The translations under genes were made by a program, and so were the position numbers. Positions 12,404 through 27,400 of a stretch of 64,000 nucleotides of DNA are shown one piece after another. Position 1 is the first letter of the stretch; the number at the start of each line of letters is the position of its first letter. Location of the stretch: assembly GCF_023343835.1 (NCBI RefSeq), contig NC_064437.1:26573001-26637000 (forward strand). Direction: 5' to 3'. The notes under the pieces were generated by a model. That model did not search any database. It was not told the origin of the DNA and saw only the letters and a list, made by a program, of their open reading frames with translations. This DNA is from Lagopus muta (Eukaryota; Chordata; Aves; Galliformes; Phasianidae).

Positions 12404-15400
12404 GTAATTGCCTTTGTTATGTAGCAGATCTGGCTAATACTGTTTGCTTATTGTTTGTCTTTCTTTCCTGTGCTCCTTGTGCTTACGTTCGTGAGAACGC
12501 AGCATTATGTTAAAAGATTGTTCTCTGCATGTGAATAAATATCAATGTAATCTTAGCAACTATGCTAGTCTCTTCTATATCTGAAATATGTTTTCTTAAA
12601 GCTGAATGTGAGTGTGTTAAAAAGCATTTGGAAACAGATCATGTTCCTATTACTCTCCCTTTTGGGGATGAGAAAGAAACTTCTGTCCAGGCTGTCACAG
12701 GAACTGCTGCACTTTGGGTTAGCAGGGGATAGGATCGTGCTGGTTTACAGAAAACTGGGTGATGGAAATGTTGATCCCAACACTACCACGTGTGTTACAA
12801 CATGCTACAAGCTGACTTTTAAACTTTGATTATTTATGGAAAATGAGAGTGTTTATATTAATGTCTCAACCACTAGAATGATGAACCCATGCCTGCATAA
12901 CAAACCCATGCTCAGCCGAGATTAGTGTCTTGGTGTAGCACATGCAGCAGGTTGGTGGGGTCCCTGTAGGAACATCCTGACTGTTCAGATCCATCTAGCC
13001 CAGCAGAAGTGGCTGCCCCATTAGCAGAGTGTCTTCCTTGGGGCAGCGTGTGTCTTGTGTGCTTCAGCAGCCCCAGCCCAGGTGATTTTACAAGGCTTGG
13101 GCAACTATGCTGTGTAATCTGTGATAGCAAGGGACTGTGTTTGCGCTCACCTCAAATGATGTAGAGCAGATGGCAGCAAAGTGTTTAGAAACTGGCAAGC
13201 ACACAGCCATACTTCCCGGTGGTGTTCTCCTAAACAGCATTAGCTCACGGACTCTCCTACTTACTTGCACTTGATGGATTTCTTTTCTACTAAGTTTTTC
13301 AGCCTCCTCTGGATTTTTAAAATTCATCTAGTGACAAGAAGTTCTGCAACATAATGGCTTATGGAGAGTCGCCCCTTTTTGTTTCTCCAAGTTTTCTGCC
13401 ACTGACTTTGCTAATCTCTAGTTACTTTATTATAGGATAAGTTAATCCCCAGTCCCTCTGTGGTTTTTGTATTTCAGAGTTCTCACGAATCTGTGAGACA
13501 AATGGGTGTTTGGCATCTTGTGTTGTATTTTTTCATTTGGTAGGACAGTGAATAATCAATATAATTTGAGTATTTAAAAACTATTGTCTACTTTTACTTT
13601 TTGTTGCTCAGATTCAAAGCTGGGTCCAGCGGAAGTCTGGACTTCCAGACAAGCTCTACAGGACTTATATCAGAAAATGCTTGTGACTGATTTGGAGTAT
13701 GCTTTAGATAAAAAAGTGGAGCAGGACCTGTAAGTACACATCAATAAATCAGTGTGTGTGTAATGTGTGCTGATGAGCAGGAATCCCCAGTGCTTACAGA
13801 AAAGTGATTTGTTTCCTATGAAATGATTGCCTTATTTCCTTTAAAGTGAGAGCTGTGTTGGGGTGGAAAGTGAGAATTCACTGTGGATTAGATTGAGAGA
13901 GTTCTACAGATGAGTATTTTACTTCTGTCAGTTAGCAGCAACCGTGTCATGCAGGATTGAGTTTTGGTAAGCAAAGTGAAAGAAAGGAGAGAAGGAAGGG
14001 AACGTTAGCTATACAGTATCAGGATTGATTTCTGTGGTATTGAGAGGAGGGGAGAGATGATTCTTCCTGATTTAATATTTCTACCCTGAATGATGTCTGA
14101 ATTTAATGCACTTCATTTTCACGTTTAACGCTATATAATTAAACAGGTCTTTCCTATTTCTTGGTATAAGATGCTTTCAAAATAAAAAGGAAAGGATTTC
14201 TTTTGTTTTCAGTTGGAATCATGCCTTTAAAAATCAGATCACAACGCTACAGGGTCAAGCGAAAAATAGAGCAAATCCAAATCGCAGCGAAGTTCAGGCA
14301 AACCTTTCTCTGTTCTTGGAGGCAGCTAGTGGCTTCTACACACAGGTGAGTTGCAACAAATCTCTTGGTTGTGATACATCTGCATAGTCTGGAAGCATGC
14401 GTGCTGCAGTCATATGCCACATGCATGTGGGTCATTTGTAAAGCTTTGATTGACCTCTGTCAGTTCTCCTGCTCGACCAACTGCTTGTTCCCAAATGTGG
14501 ATGCACTGAGGATTTGCATGATGGCATGTTTCTGTGTCCCTTCCTTGTAACTCTTATGCCAGCTGTTAGCACTGAGTTAATGTTTTCCAGGAGCTATCTA
14601 CAATAAATACAGCTTATTTTTTTGTGATAAAGCCTGACTTAGTGCCTACCACTGTTGTGTATATAAATAGCAGGGCTGTCCCAAAGAGTATTGTTTCCCA
14701 TAACAGCTTGCTGGTTTTTTTTTTTTTTTTTATCAGTTTGTAGGCTTACAAGCACATCTTCACTCTTAATTCTATGTTTTTGTCAGAAGTTCTTTGAAAT
14801 TGGAAGCTTCAGATATAGCTCTTCCTGTTAAGTAAAGCTATATAGATGTGTGATCTTGTGTTAGGTATCTTCTGTGAGTTTTCAGTTCACTTCAGAAGCA
14901 TGTTCATGTATTTATTCATCACTGCCATTTTTTGCTTTGTCTCTTTGCATGGTTAGATTTCAGCTTGTAGAATTCTGAAGAGAAAGTTAGCGTGTGGTAA
15001 TGGCCTTTTTACAGCTAACTTGCCTTTTTTTTTTTTTTCCCCATTTGTTATGTGCTTGAGGAACTCGGTCAGTGCTGTCACCTGTAAATCAAGTAGTGCC
15101 CTGACTAATTGTTTTATCATGGCTAGTCTGTGCTGACTTTGGGTTGCAATGTGCAGCATAGGTCCTTCTTTCTTCTTCAGTTCTGGGTTTGATTTTTGAC
15201 CATGTGCAAAGCAATCCCTTTTTTTTTCTTTATTTTTTTTTTTTTTCCCTCCCAGTAACTGCATTGATTTCTTTTTGTTCCATTTATTTTTCCTTGGGCA
15301 TTGCTTTCTGGGTTGCTTCTTGTTGGAAGCAGCCAGTTGGACAGGCTGTGGCTTGGTTGCCAAGAGCTGTCTGCCATCTACATCATTTGTCTTGCAAGTC

Positions 15401-18400
15401 TTTCTTGCTAGCAGTACTTCAGGAAACTTTGTTCTTCTGTATGACACCACAGAATCGGTTGTCTTTCTCAGTTTGTCATGTTAATCATTCCATTTTTAGT
15501 CCAAAGACTGCTCAGCCGCGATACCTGCTTTCCAACAGCGAGGTCTTTATAAATGGCATTTTGGAAAGAGCATGAATTCTCATGATTCAGCATGTTGGAA
15601 GATGTCTAGTTTCTCTTTTATCCTTTTATCTGTATGAGGTTCCTCTTGTTTTGTTTTTTTTAATCTCCTTACCCATCTACTCTGTCTTTTATACAGTAGA
15701 TCTAACACCAACCGTTTTCTGCAGCAAATAAACAACGCATTGAATCTTTAGCTGCTGGCAGTGCACATCTCTTATCAGTCCTTGGCTTTTTGAATGCATT
15801 TCTCTGGAAGTGGGACTCAGGTTTATTTTCTTTGGAGATTGAGTGTGTTCCCACCAGGGAGAAAGTCTGATAATTTTTACTTGGATTTCCAACTATGTAA
15901 CTTGGTAGAACAAATCATTCATTTCAAGATGACTCGATGGAGTCCATCAGGAAAAACATTAAAAGCACTAATTAGAATGTCAAAGTTCAGCTTTTCCTTG
16001 AATCAAATTTTGAGATATCTGATTAAGTAGCTACTGCCTAGTTCATTGAGTGTTGGCTTAGCACAAATATTTACTGACTTGGCAGTCCACCCAATGGGAT
16101 AACTCGGCCACTTTTGCCTCATGTTGCCTACAGACTTGGTTTTATTCAAGCTAAACCCCAGGGAGTGCTATTTCTTATGCTTCGAGTTTCTTCAGAAGGT
16201 GAATAGCACACCTGTCTGTAATTGTCAGAGAATGGTGTCTGTTCATGTAGGTACCAAAAAAGACTATCCCTGTTTTGAAAACAAATGCAAGACTTCTAGA
16301 CCTCTGATAATCCATCTCTACTGATGCTTGGTAGTTTGAATAGATGGGAATTGAGGTGCTTACTGCTTTGAGATGCACAGCTCCAGTAAAAATTCTCCTC
16401 TCAGTTCTGGGAAGAGTAGAGCAATATAAAGCTGTGACTTCCACATAAAGTAACGCAAATGCTCGTTTAGCAACCTACACTTGATGACTTTAAGCATGTT
16501 CAGCTAATCCATGCCTCTGAGCGGTGATTTGTGTGCCAGTTTTGTCTGCTGTTTCAGTGCTGTTCTGATTGCTGCCTCTAACTGCTCCTAAATTAAACCT
16601 GTTCTTCCAGTTATTACAGGAATTGTGCACAGTTTTTAATGTAGACTTGCCATGTCGTGTGAAGTCTTCCCAGCTGGGAATCATTAGCAATAAACAGACG
16701 CACACCAGCGCCATAGTGAAGCCACAGTCTAGCTCCTGCTCCTACATCTGCCAGCACTGCCTTGTCCACCTCGGAGATATTGGTGAGTTTTTAAAGCAAG
16801 AAGAGATGGGACATTGAGTTCTGCCTCTGTGTTTAACTTTCACAGCAAGGAATCTGTGCGAGTGTGCTCCAAATTAGTGGCTGGTGGTGTACTTGGCTGT
16901 TGCAGGGGAAAGCAGCACTGTTAGATATTTTTTTTATGTGTTAAACTTTAATGTATGGAGACGTTCAAGGGTGGCTTTGTAGTGATGTGGTAGGATCTTG
17001 TGACCTAGCATACTGACTGCATAGTCCATGCTATAGCTGGTGGGAGCAGTGAACTGTTGAAACTGGTAAGTATTAGAAAAACTTGTTGCAGCAGGCTTCT
17101 CCATTTCAGAACATTACTTTTAAATCCCTTGTATACGAGGAAGATGATTAGGAATCCAGCCTTTCGTAAATGAGGTTTTGATTTTGACATTAAATTTGAC
17201 AGACAAATTCCTTTGAATAGAACTAAATGTTGTAAGAAGCTCTTTTTTTAGAGGAATCTGCAGTTGTTTATGTAATGATCTAAAAGTAGGTGTAGTTGCT
17301 GGTTGTGCAGATAAGTATAAAAAATGTATTTGTAGCTCCTTGGATGTGTTGCTGTTGGCACAGCATCTTTCTAAATAAAAAATGATAAGCCATGACAACT
17401 GAACCTGAGGTAAAAGGATGTCTTTAAAAAATTCAACTTGTTGAATCTTCGTGCTGTTTGGCATAGTTGTAAGTGCTGATACTTATTTCTAAAACGGTAA
17501 TAAAGCACTCCTGGGGTAAACTGGATTGTACTAAAGTAAGTTCAGGAAGATTGCTTTTGTTTGGTCTCAATTTGTTGGGTTTTTTGTTTCTTTAGCTCGA
17601 TATAGGAATCAGACAAGCCAGGCAGAGTCTTACTACAGACATGCAGCTCAGCTTGTCCCTTCTAATGGTGAGTTGGGGATACTGATTAGTCTCATAATTT
17701 GAAAGGAAGATTTGAAGTGTCTGCCTTGTGTAGTGGTTGGAAACAACTGTACAAGAAAAGCCTAATCCATCAGTAAATCATTTAGGTAATAGCTGTTTGC
17801 CTGATCTGTGTCAATTTTCTTTTTTTGGAAGTATTTAATAACATGGCTTCACTCAGACTTTTACTGCTGCATTATGCTGAATTAGTCATTCAATTTTTTA
17901 GCTATATCTTAACTATTCTTCATCTTATAATAAAAATTTTACACTGCAGGCAAAAATATGAACTGTTGATATTTAATTTCTTTCATGAGGTAAAACTGGA
18001 TCAGGTCTTACCTAATTATAGGGTAATAAATATGTTGGTGGTAGAAGCCTAGTTTGAAAGTATCTTATTTATACAAGAAGCTTGCAGAGTGTTTGTTATC
18101 TAATTTTGAAGGATATGGTTAAAAAAAAAATCTATGCCACAAATGTCAAAGCTTTTTCTTTTGAATAATACTGATAATTAGGCTGGAAGAAAAGGCTGAG
18201 CAGACTAATCTGAATCTTGTCTCTTGAAAATTTTAGGACTTTTGACTCCCTTTTAAAGTGACCAGGCTTGAACTCAAATCTAACCCACTTCACTTAATGA
18301 CACTTGTTGGACAACTTGTCTTTTCTCTCCTTCAGGTCAGCCTTATAATCAGTTGGCTATTCTAGCTTCTTCCAAAGGAGACCACTTGACCACAATTTTC

Positions 18401-21400
18401 TACTACTGCAGAAGCATTGCTGTGAAATTTCCTTTCCCAGCTGCATCCACTAACCTACAAAAAGCACTTTCTAAAGCACTGGAAAGGTGAGGCTAAGCAT
18501 GATGTATTTTGTTCAGATAGGATGGAGGAGGTTGCCTCCCTTGCCAGAACTTAGTTGTGTTTGGTAGTGGAAACTGAAGTCCTTAGACATCCCTTTCCAG
18601 TCAGAACATTGTTATGCATGAGTGCAACAAAGGGTATTCTGTGTCTGGGATGCTTTTAGTGCAAGTAGGGAGTGCAGGACAAAATCATGTTGTGCCAACA
18701 TGAAAAAGCAGCCTTGCATGGACGTTGCTCCTTCTTGAACTTCACAGAGAAAGCTTGTAATGTTACGTGCAGCTCTGTTTAATTCCATAGACTGAAGCCA
18801 GGTGTTTTTTTTCTGACCATAGTCGTGATGAGGTGAAGACTCGATGGAGTGTGTCTGACTTCATCAAGGCATTTATTAAATTCCATGGCCACGTGTACCT
18901 GAGTAAGAGCTTGGAGAAGCTGAGCCCTCTTCGAGAAAAGCTGGAAGAACAGTTCAAGGTTAGTTCTAACAAGTATTAATTAGTATATTGAAGAGAATAT
19001 TTTTAGTGGCAGAGTTCTGAAATTACAGTCCAATAATAACATTTTTCACGCGCTAAAGCAAGTGGAGCTCAAGTAGCCAGTTATGGAAGGTTTGCGTCAC
19101 AGTTAATAGTGGATAGTTCTGTTGACTTCTGCAAAATATTAGGATATTTTTCCCATTTGATACGTGGCGTGTTGGTGTATAAATCCGTGAAGGCAGCTGA
19201 TTCTCTGCTCCTCAACCTGGATGATTCTTGGATACCTCTGCAAAAGTACCTGCTTAATCTGGAAAGTCTTGGCTCAGTTGCCTGAAGAGTTTTGAATGCT
19301 TCATTTCTGGATGGCATACCATCACTCCCACTGGTTAATAAGACTGCTTTTAATCTTCCTCAGACAACTAGCTTCTCTTGTCAGTGGCTTGCCTTTGAAA
19401 GTACAACCTTAATTTGTGCGTAGACCAGGGCTATTCAGAACATGTTTCCTCTGGAAAATCCAGGAGTACCTATTAATTATGCAGACAGCTCATTAAGCTG
19501 AACAATACAGCAAAGACTGAAACAGAGGGAACTTTTAAAACTATGGGTGCAAGATAGTACAACTTCAAAGTGGATATACAGCATTGTCTGTTATGTGCCT
19601 TCTGGAAACATCTTCACTAGTAGAAAATGAGCAGCATGGATAAGTTCAATAGAGCAAATGGAGTAGATGTTTTTCCAAATGAAAAAAAGGGAGTGGGTCT
19701 TAGCAACTTAAAGAAATACAGGTCATCTTCGTAGTGTCAGTTTACGTTTCATTGTGCATTAAAAATGCTAGGTCCAAACAGTCACTGAAATAAAAGCAGG
19801 GCTAGACTTGTATGAGCTTTGAATGTGAGCTGCTTAAGTGCTAAGAGTTTTTCAAAATTAAATAATTGTGTCTCTCTTTGTGTTGTTGACTGTTGAGCAA
19901 GTTCTGCTTTTTCCACAATGCTTATAATCAATAACTACAAGCATTGCTCAGGCTTGTGGCTCAGGCCTTACTTTTTTAATTGATCCACAGTGTTGAAATA
20001 GAGCTAATTGAGCCCTATTTTATTGCTTGGATTGCTTTTGTTTACATCATGCAATGCTTAATTCACTAGAGAGTAACTCTTCTGACTTAGATGACTTGAA
20101 TGTGGATGTGAAGTTGTTTGGATGGAGGATAACGACTGATTTGTGTGGCTGATGTTAATTGTGAATTTGGAAAGCAGTTGTAGGGGCAGGAGTGTTCGGC
20201 CAGGCCCATGGCTCTGCTCCTGCCAGCACCAATGGTTTGAATTGCCAACTGGCAAGTGCTTCGTGCCTTTAACAACCAAGGTTGCATACAGAACTGACAT
20301 TTTTTTCTGATGCTTACACTGGTTAAGCAGTTTGCCTGTCTGACTGTTGTCTGAAACAGAACAGATTGGTTGTGATTTAGAATCTATATATTTATGTATT
20401 TATTTATTTATTTTTCCACTTAGTACTCCCAAAAACTGTTTCTTCTCCTGTTCCGAGAAATGTGTTCTACAGCGTACCTACTGACATGCATTTGTAAATA
20501 GCTTGTGCTATTGCAGGCAACCACAGCACTCTACGACACATGAAGTTAGATGTGGAATTAGTCTTTAATACGTAATCACTCAGTGGTTAACTTTTCCTGT
20601 TGTCTTTGTTTTAAAATGTTGCCTTATCACTGATATTTCTTGGAAAGGCTGAGAAGAGCAGCAGGCACGCGCGCTCCTGCAATTCTTGCATTGCATTACA
20701 GTGCTGTAATTGCACATTACAGCCACACTTTTTCTGGAAGAGAACCACTCCTAAGGGCTCTTTGATTTGTTACCTCTGTGAGCAAAAACCCTGGGTTTAA
20801 CAGCAGGCATCTGCCTGTGTCCTGCTGGGAGTGCCTTGTGCTGCACTATTAGTGAGGACCTGAAAAAATGTAGAACGAGTGTTGCCTTGAGGGCAGAAAC
20901 ATTAGTCCAGCAGTGCAGTAGCAGCTACTCTCATCCTTTCATGGGGGTGTGCTTTACCATATAAAAATGCACGTTTTATGTATATGTCTCTGTTGCAGAG
21001 GTTGTTATTTCAGAAGGCCTTCAATTCTCAGCAGTTGGTACATATTACTGTTATCAATCTGTTTCAACTGCATCACCTGCGAGATTTCAGCAGTGAAACA
21101 GAGCAGCACAGTTACAGCCAGGACGAGCAGCTCTGCTGGACACAGCTACTGGCTCTCTTCAGTGAGTATGAAAACTGTTCTTTGTATTCCTTTTGTTTTT
21201 ACATGGCATCCATTAGTCATTTGCTGTCAAAAGGAGGAAAGTTAAGAGAGAGTGGTTATGCAGGGTCATTCATGTCTAGCGCTGCTGGTGAATGCTGAAC
21301 TATTTTCTATTTTGCTAGGACTGAGGGTGACCTGGTGCTGACAGACTAGGTCTCAGCTCCTCTGTGCCTTTGATAATGTTATGTAGAAGTGCAGAGAATT

Positions 21401-24400
21401 CTTGACTTTTGAATTTTTGAGTGCTTAACTCGAAAAGGCTTAAGCTCAGCTTACAAAATCCCTCCAGGTTCCAGCCTGAAGTTCACTGTGAAAGCACCAA
21501 GGTCATTTTTATCTGGTGCTGTTTCTAAGCCTGTGTGCTCTAACAGCTGCCTACCTGCAGAGGTACAAATTTGTGTACGTGCTGAGATGGAAAGTGAATA
21601 AAATGTGGATAGATGGTTGAGAGCTGACCACTTACAATATGCAAACAAGTATTTTCTGGTCTGATTGTAATGGGGTTCTCACTGAATTTTATTGACTTAT
21701 TAAAAGAATTTGCATTTTACTTACAAGAGAGGAGGGGAAATAAAAAAAAGGAAAAAACATTCTTCATGGTAGAAGACTACATTATAGGGTGGGGGAAGAG
21801 ATCTGATCTGCCATTGAATTGGACTGCTGAAAGAACTAGCTCTTAAAAGTATGCTTTTATGACAGGGATTTATTTGATGAGATCATTTGACCAGTTTGAA
21901 AGTGTTATTCTTGCACTATTTTTTTTCCCTTTTCTCTCTTTTCAGTGTCCTTTCTTGGAGTTCTGTGCAAGTGCCCTTTACAAAATGACTACCAGGAGGA
22001 CTCTGGGGCTGCATATCCTCTTCCAGCAGTGAAGGTTTCAATGGACTGGCTGAAACTTAGGCCCAGTGTTTTCCAGGAGGCAGTAGTAGATGAAAGACGG
22101 TAGTGAGTGTTAATCTTTCTTTTGATACATTTAATTGCGTAAGGTCATAATGACTGATGATATACAGATTGGTAGGAGAACTGATCCTAGACATTGTTGT
22201 TACATCTTCTATGATTTTTGTCATCTGAAAAATGTGCTTACAGTGTTCATAAAACATCAGTGACACATGTGATACATGAGCAATTTCGGTGTTTTATTTG
22301 GCTTTAAATTGGCTTCAGGGTTGCTTGTAACTTTTAAAAGTTAAGATCAGAAGAAGATTCTGCTTTGTAATATTTAACTTGAGCATAACTGAGTGTACCA
22401 TTAGTCAGGTCTGTTGTAATGATTTCTCAGATTTATTGAGGTAGATGGCAGGAAAATACTTGCCTTAATTTCATGCAGTAAGTCATTGGCTTGGGCAGAG
22501 CTGGAATCCAGATTTTTTTTGGCTCATGATCGTGGAAATAAATTGCTTTTGGTAGAGAAGGTCTTGAAATGTCAGCACAGATATTACTATTCTGGACTCT
22601 TGCTGGTTTTTCACTTCTGCTTCTAATCTCATAAACACGCTTAAATAGTTGAAAACTAACCAACTTGTTTATAGCCTGTGAACTTTCCATTAGTTATAGC
22701 AGTTCAGTAGAGTGATTCTGATCTAGTAAATGTTTCTTCAGACTGGAGCAGTTACTGACACAGTTGGATGAGTGTTTTTCCTAGGATTACCACTGGAAAG
22801 AAAACAGCATGAAAGCAGCTTGCTTTGCTGCCTTAACCCTACTCCAGACTGGAGGGACATCTGAAATAGGAAAGGCATTTACCTGGAAAGGCCGATGAAC
22901 CTGTAGACGAGAACTTGAGACAAAAACCAATATATCAGCATTAACCTGTTTCATTTCTTTGGAAAGCAATTTTCCAAACCACATTGCACCTAGATTTTTT
23001 ACGTGACTACATTGTTCCGATTTAGAGATCTCTTATTATGAAATCTCTTTTATTTCAAATCTGTAGTGAAATGCTGGCATGTACTGTACATTGCAGCAGA
23101 CTTGTGCTCTCTCTTTTTTCCCTCCTTTTGTTTTTTGTTTTTGTCAGTCACAGGAAGGAGTTATTGCTTATTTTAGCATACAGAAGCAATGTACAACATA
23201 ATGCAAGCATGTGGCTGAGCCAGGCTTTCAAATGCATGCCGCATTCTGCAGTCCAGGTGCTGGCTGGTGGCTGAAAGCCTGGCTGTGGCTGAAGGAGGAC
23301 AAATATTCATGTCACTTCTAGCACAACAGGCAACTTCTTAAAATAGTTTGCCTGCTGCTTTCATAGCCACGATGCCCATTGCTAAAGCCAAAGAAGGTTG
23401 CCTACACTTTAGGTAATAAATAAGGCAGCCTGTTGGTAGTAGTTAAATGCTAAGCAGCTTTGCAGTGATTGTTGTGATTCTTAAATTATTTGTTCCAAGA
23501 CCTTTGTAACCAATTTCCAGTCCTAACTTGTATCAGTATTGCTGGGGCAAGCTTGGGTTACTGCCAGCTAACCCCCCACTTTTCATCTCTGTTACTTCAG
23601 ACCTTCTTACCTTTCTGGTATCTGTTTCAGTGCAACAGAGCTTTGCTAATGTCAGTAGAACGGCAGGTGTATCTCTTACATTTTGTGTCCAAACTGATTC
23701 ACTTACCATCTTTTGATAGTAGGCAACTGTGGACTGGAAAACACGGATTACAAGCAAGTTCAGATCCCTCTGAACTTTTGCTCATGCAGTGTTTTTGTCT
23801 GGTTAAATTCATAGCCAGCTTCCTGAATTGTTGGCTCATGAACATGATACTGCAAGAGTCTGGCTTATTGGGTAGCCTTAGGCTGGCTTTTTGAAAATAC
23901 CAAGTACTTCAAGGCAGTGATCTTTTCCCTGACGCTTGAGGAAAAACCTTTGATTGGAAATCAGAGAAGTAATATGAACTGTAACAGTGTAATAGATTTC
24001 AATATTTCTCTAATAAGGTGAGTGGCTTCCACGTTTTGTGGTTTTCACTTAATTTGTCTGCCTTCTGATTTGCAGCATATGGCCCTGGCTGATTTCTCTT
24101 CTAAACAGCTTCCATCCTCATGAAGAAGATCTATCCAATAATAATGGTAAGAATACTTCTGGTCTATGCTTTAAAAACAAACTAACAAAAAAAAAAAACA
24201 ACAATACAGCCTTTTCTGATGATGTGGGAAATTGCAGTTGAAAGGTAATAGCTGAACAAGTTGTCTTCTATATGAATGCATATGAACACTTGGTAAGTGC
24301 TACTTTCTCTTGCTCAGCTGACTATGTTTTATTCTATCTCCTCGGGTTGCAGACTGGCCTAGTACAGTCAAGCACATTAGCAGGAGGCTTCACTGTGTAT

Positions 24401-27400
24401 AGAGACCTTGCTGAGGTGTCTTTTTACTATTCTGTACTAAATGCATTAACGCTTTCCTTATCTTGTTTACTGTCTATTCACCAGCAACCCCCCTTCCAGA
24501 AGAATTTGAATTGCAAGGATTCTTGGCTCTGAGACCCTCATTCAGGTGGGTGACAGCTGAAGGCAACTGCTCTTTCTAGTGTTGCTACTTTGGTAGACAT
24601 TGACCTGTTCCCTATAGTATCTTGCTCATGAATGCATGCTACTGTTGGAATAGATAACATAGGACTCCAGTCTCCATTCTGAAGAGGCAAATAGGTTCTG
24701 TGCCAGTCTACAGTAAAGCTCTGAGGAAAGTTACAAGCTCACAGAATTGCTTATGACTTTTTCTTCTGCAATCTTCAGGCTGCTAAACTGAGAGGGGAAA
24801 AAAATAAGAAATGAGGAAAATAATTTTTTCAAATATAATAAGTTTTTACTGGTTTTTACTGCTTTTAACTGTGTCCTGTGGCTAATGTCATGCTCCAAAA
24901 AAAAGCACCTTTAATATAGAGAATTGGATCTGTAACTTGGATGCCTGTACTGTCATGCTTTGAGTAGGATCTTGTGAAATACCCGAAGTTATGATAAAGT
25001 AATACCGACTAATTGTGTTTCTGAAGGAGTGTGGTTTTGCTGAGGGGAGCACTGTAATTAATATAATATCCTCTCCTATTTCAATGCTAGGAACTTGGAT
25101 TTTTCCAAAGGCCACCAGGCAATTACAGGAGATAAAGAAGGGCAGCAGCATCGGATACGGCAACAGCGACTGATCTTCACAGGCAAATGGATTGCTGATA
25201 ACCAGCCCAGGTAATCACAAATAGCTTTAAGTAGCAAATAGTTGTTTTCAGTTGCTACCATAAGCTTGGGTTGTATACAAGTGACAGAGGTGTACCTGTT
25301 TTTCTTATTATTTTATAGAGCAGTTTGATATAAGGTGTGCACGTTGCACTGATGCTGAAAGACTGGCAGCACTAATAACTCACAGCGTGCTGTAGTTAGC
25401 ACGCTGCTTCAGGAACTAGTTCTGATAGGAATTATTTGTAGTGAAATATCATGTTTGATAAGACCTTTATAGTGGTATTGAAGTGCAGCTGAGATGAGAG
25501 AAAGTGTTAATGTGTGAGGTTGCCATATGAAAACCTATTTGGATATGCTTTTCAATTCCTCTGTCTTTTTCAGGCTGATTCAGTGTGAAAATGAGGTGGG
25601 AAAGCTGTTGTTCTTGACGGAAATCCCAGAATTAATACTAGAAGACCCTAGTGAAGCCAAAGAGAGCCTCGCCTTGCAGGAAACTTCTATTGCAGAGCCA
25701 CTATCCACAGATGGGAGCCCTGGACTCAAATCAGTTCTGTCATCTGGCAGAAGTTTAAACAACTGTGACTCGGGAGAAAAACCAATGGTCACGTTTAAAG
25801 AAAATATTAAGCCACGGGAAATGAACAGAGAGCAGGGGAGGATCTATCCTCCTAAAGATGTGGGTAGGGAAAGACGGGACTATAGCAAAGGAATAGTAGC
25901 CAGTAAGAATGATGGAAAGAAGGATAACAACAAAAGAAAGAATGAAACAAAGAAATGCGGTGTGGATAAGATACAAGAAGCAGGAAAGCAGAATGTGGCA
26001 GTTCAGGTAAGCCCTGAGATCAAAGGGATGCTGTATCTTAGGCAGTATGATGTTTGAGTGAGGGCCATCACTGCTTGCACAGAACACTGTAGAGCTGAGG
26101 TCTCTCCGCGGGTCCTGCAGAGACCTGCAATGCGCAAAGAAACGTGTCTGCCTCAGAGACCAGACGTATTACTGTCCTATGGATTTCTGCTCTTTTCCTT
26201 GATGCTGTCTCAATTCTGGGGGGAGGAAAAGGTAGGGAACAGTAAAAGGTGACATTTCGTATGTTCATGTTTTTAAAAAGCAAGGACTTATAGCTTGTTC
26301 CACAAATTGGTCGGGTTAACAGGGCAGCTTGCATGACCAGATCCTAGTCACTCTTTCCCAGCTGTATTCCGCTGTGAAAGAACTGGGTGGTACTTTGCAT
26401 TTTCAATTCAGTTGCTTGTGCACATTTAATAAATTGAGTGCATCACTGTACTGCATGTGAAGTCAGGTAGACCTCCTTGAAAGTAAGGAAGACCACACAG
26501 CTTTTAGACTGCAATTACCCTGCTCAGGTCCTTGTTCGGGATTGTTGGTTGTCACATCAGTGGCTCTTTTCTACTTGTGTTTTTCAAGGTGTGTGTTTTT
26601 TCCTGCATTTATGTGAGCATTGTGTACAAAAAATGATCACTTCTTAAGCTGATAATGAATCTACTCTTCTGGCTTCCATAGGGCAGTAGTAAATAGGGGG
26701 TTAGATGGGGAGGTGCTATTGTTTCCCTAGGGAAACTGTGTGAGTTTTTCACCGTTCTTACAAGCACAAATTATTTTGTTATGTGTTTACCTCCCTTGCC
26801 ACTGTCCTACTGCTTCCTAGATCATGTCTGCAGAATAACCTGTCTTCTCTGCAACTGCTCTGAGGGCCTTGTTAGCAAGATCTTGTTTCCCCTAGGCTGG
26901 ATAAACCGGCTTTTTGTGTCTTTCTAGCATGCATTGGTTGGACCTTTGAATCATTCTTGTTATCCTCCTGATTATTTCTTGTTAGGCATCAACATTATGA
27001 GCTGGTAGGTCTGCACTGGCAGCATTTGGTAGTTTTTGGCAAGGTCTTTGCAGGTGTGAAGGGGAGTAGCTTGCAGAAACCATGTGGCAGTTGCTTGTGA
27101 GTCACTTAGCAAGAGACTGGTACCTGAAAAACAGCTTAGATGAGGTAGAATAACAGGAATTTTATTTATTGAACACGTCTGGAATGTGGTTGCAGGCCTG
27201 AGCATAACTCCCAGTTTCAGTGTTTGTGCCACAGTCTTGAAAAAGAAGGACCAGAGTCTGGAAAAACATGATGTTCTGATAAGTATGTGCAGTTTTTTGG
27301 CATAAGGAAGATACTGTCATTTTGACATAATTGATCTACCAAATATTTAATGCTTTTTAGTCGTAAGACTTATAAAACCAGCAAAAACACATTTCAAACC

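Noticed and set aside
14953-15450. 165-codon Lys-rich open frame on the minus strand in SMG7 intron 4
   Set aside because: It is the complement of T-rich intronic tracts, giving artificial Lys runs.
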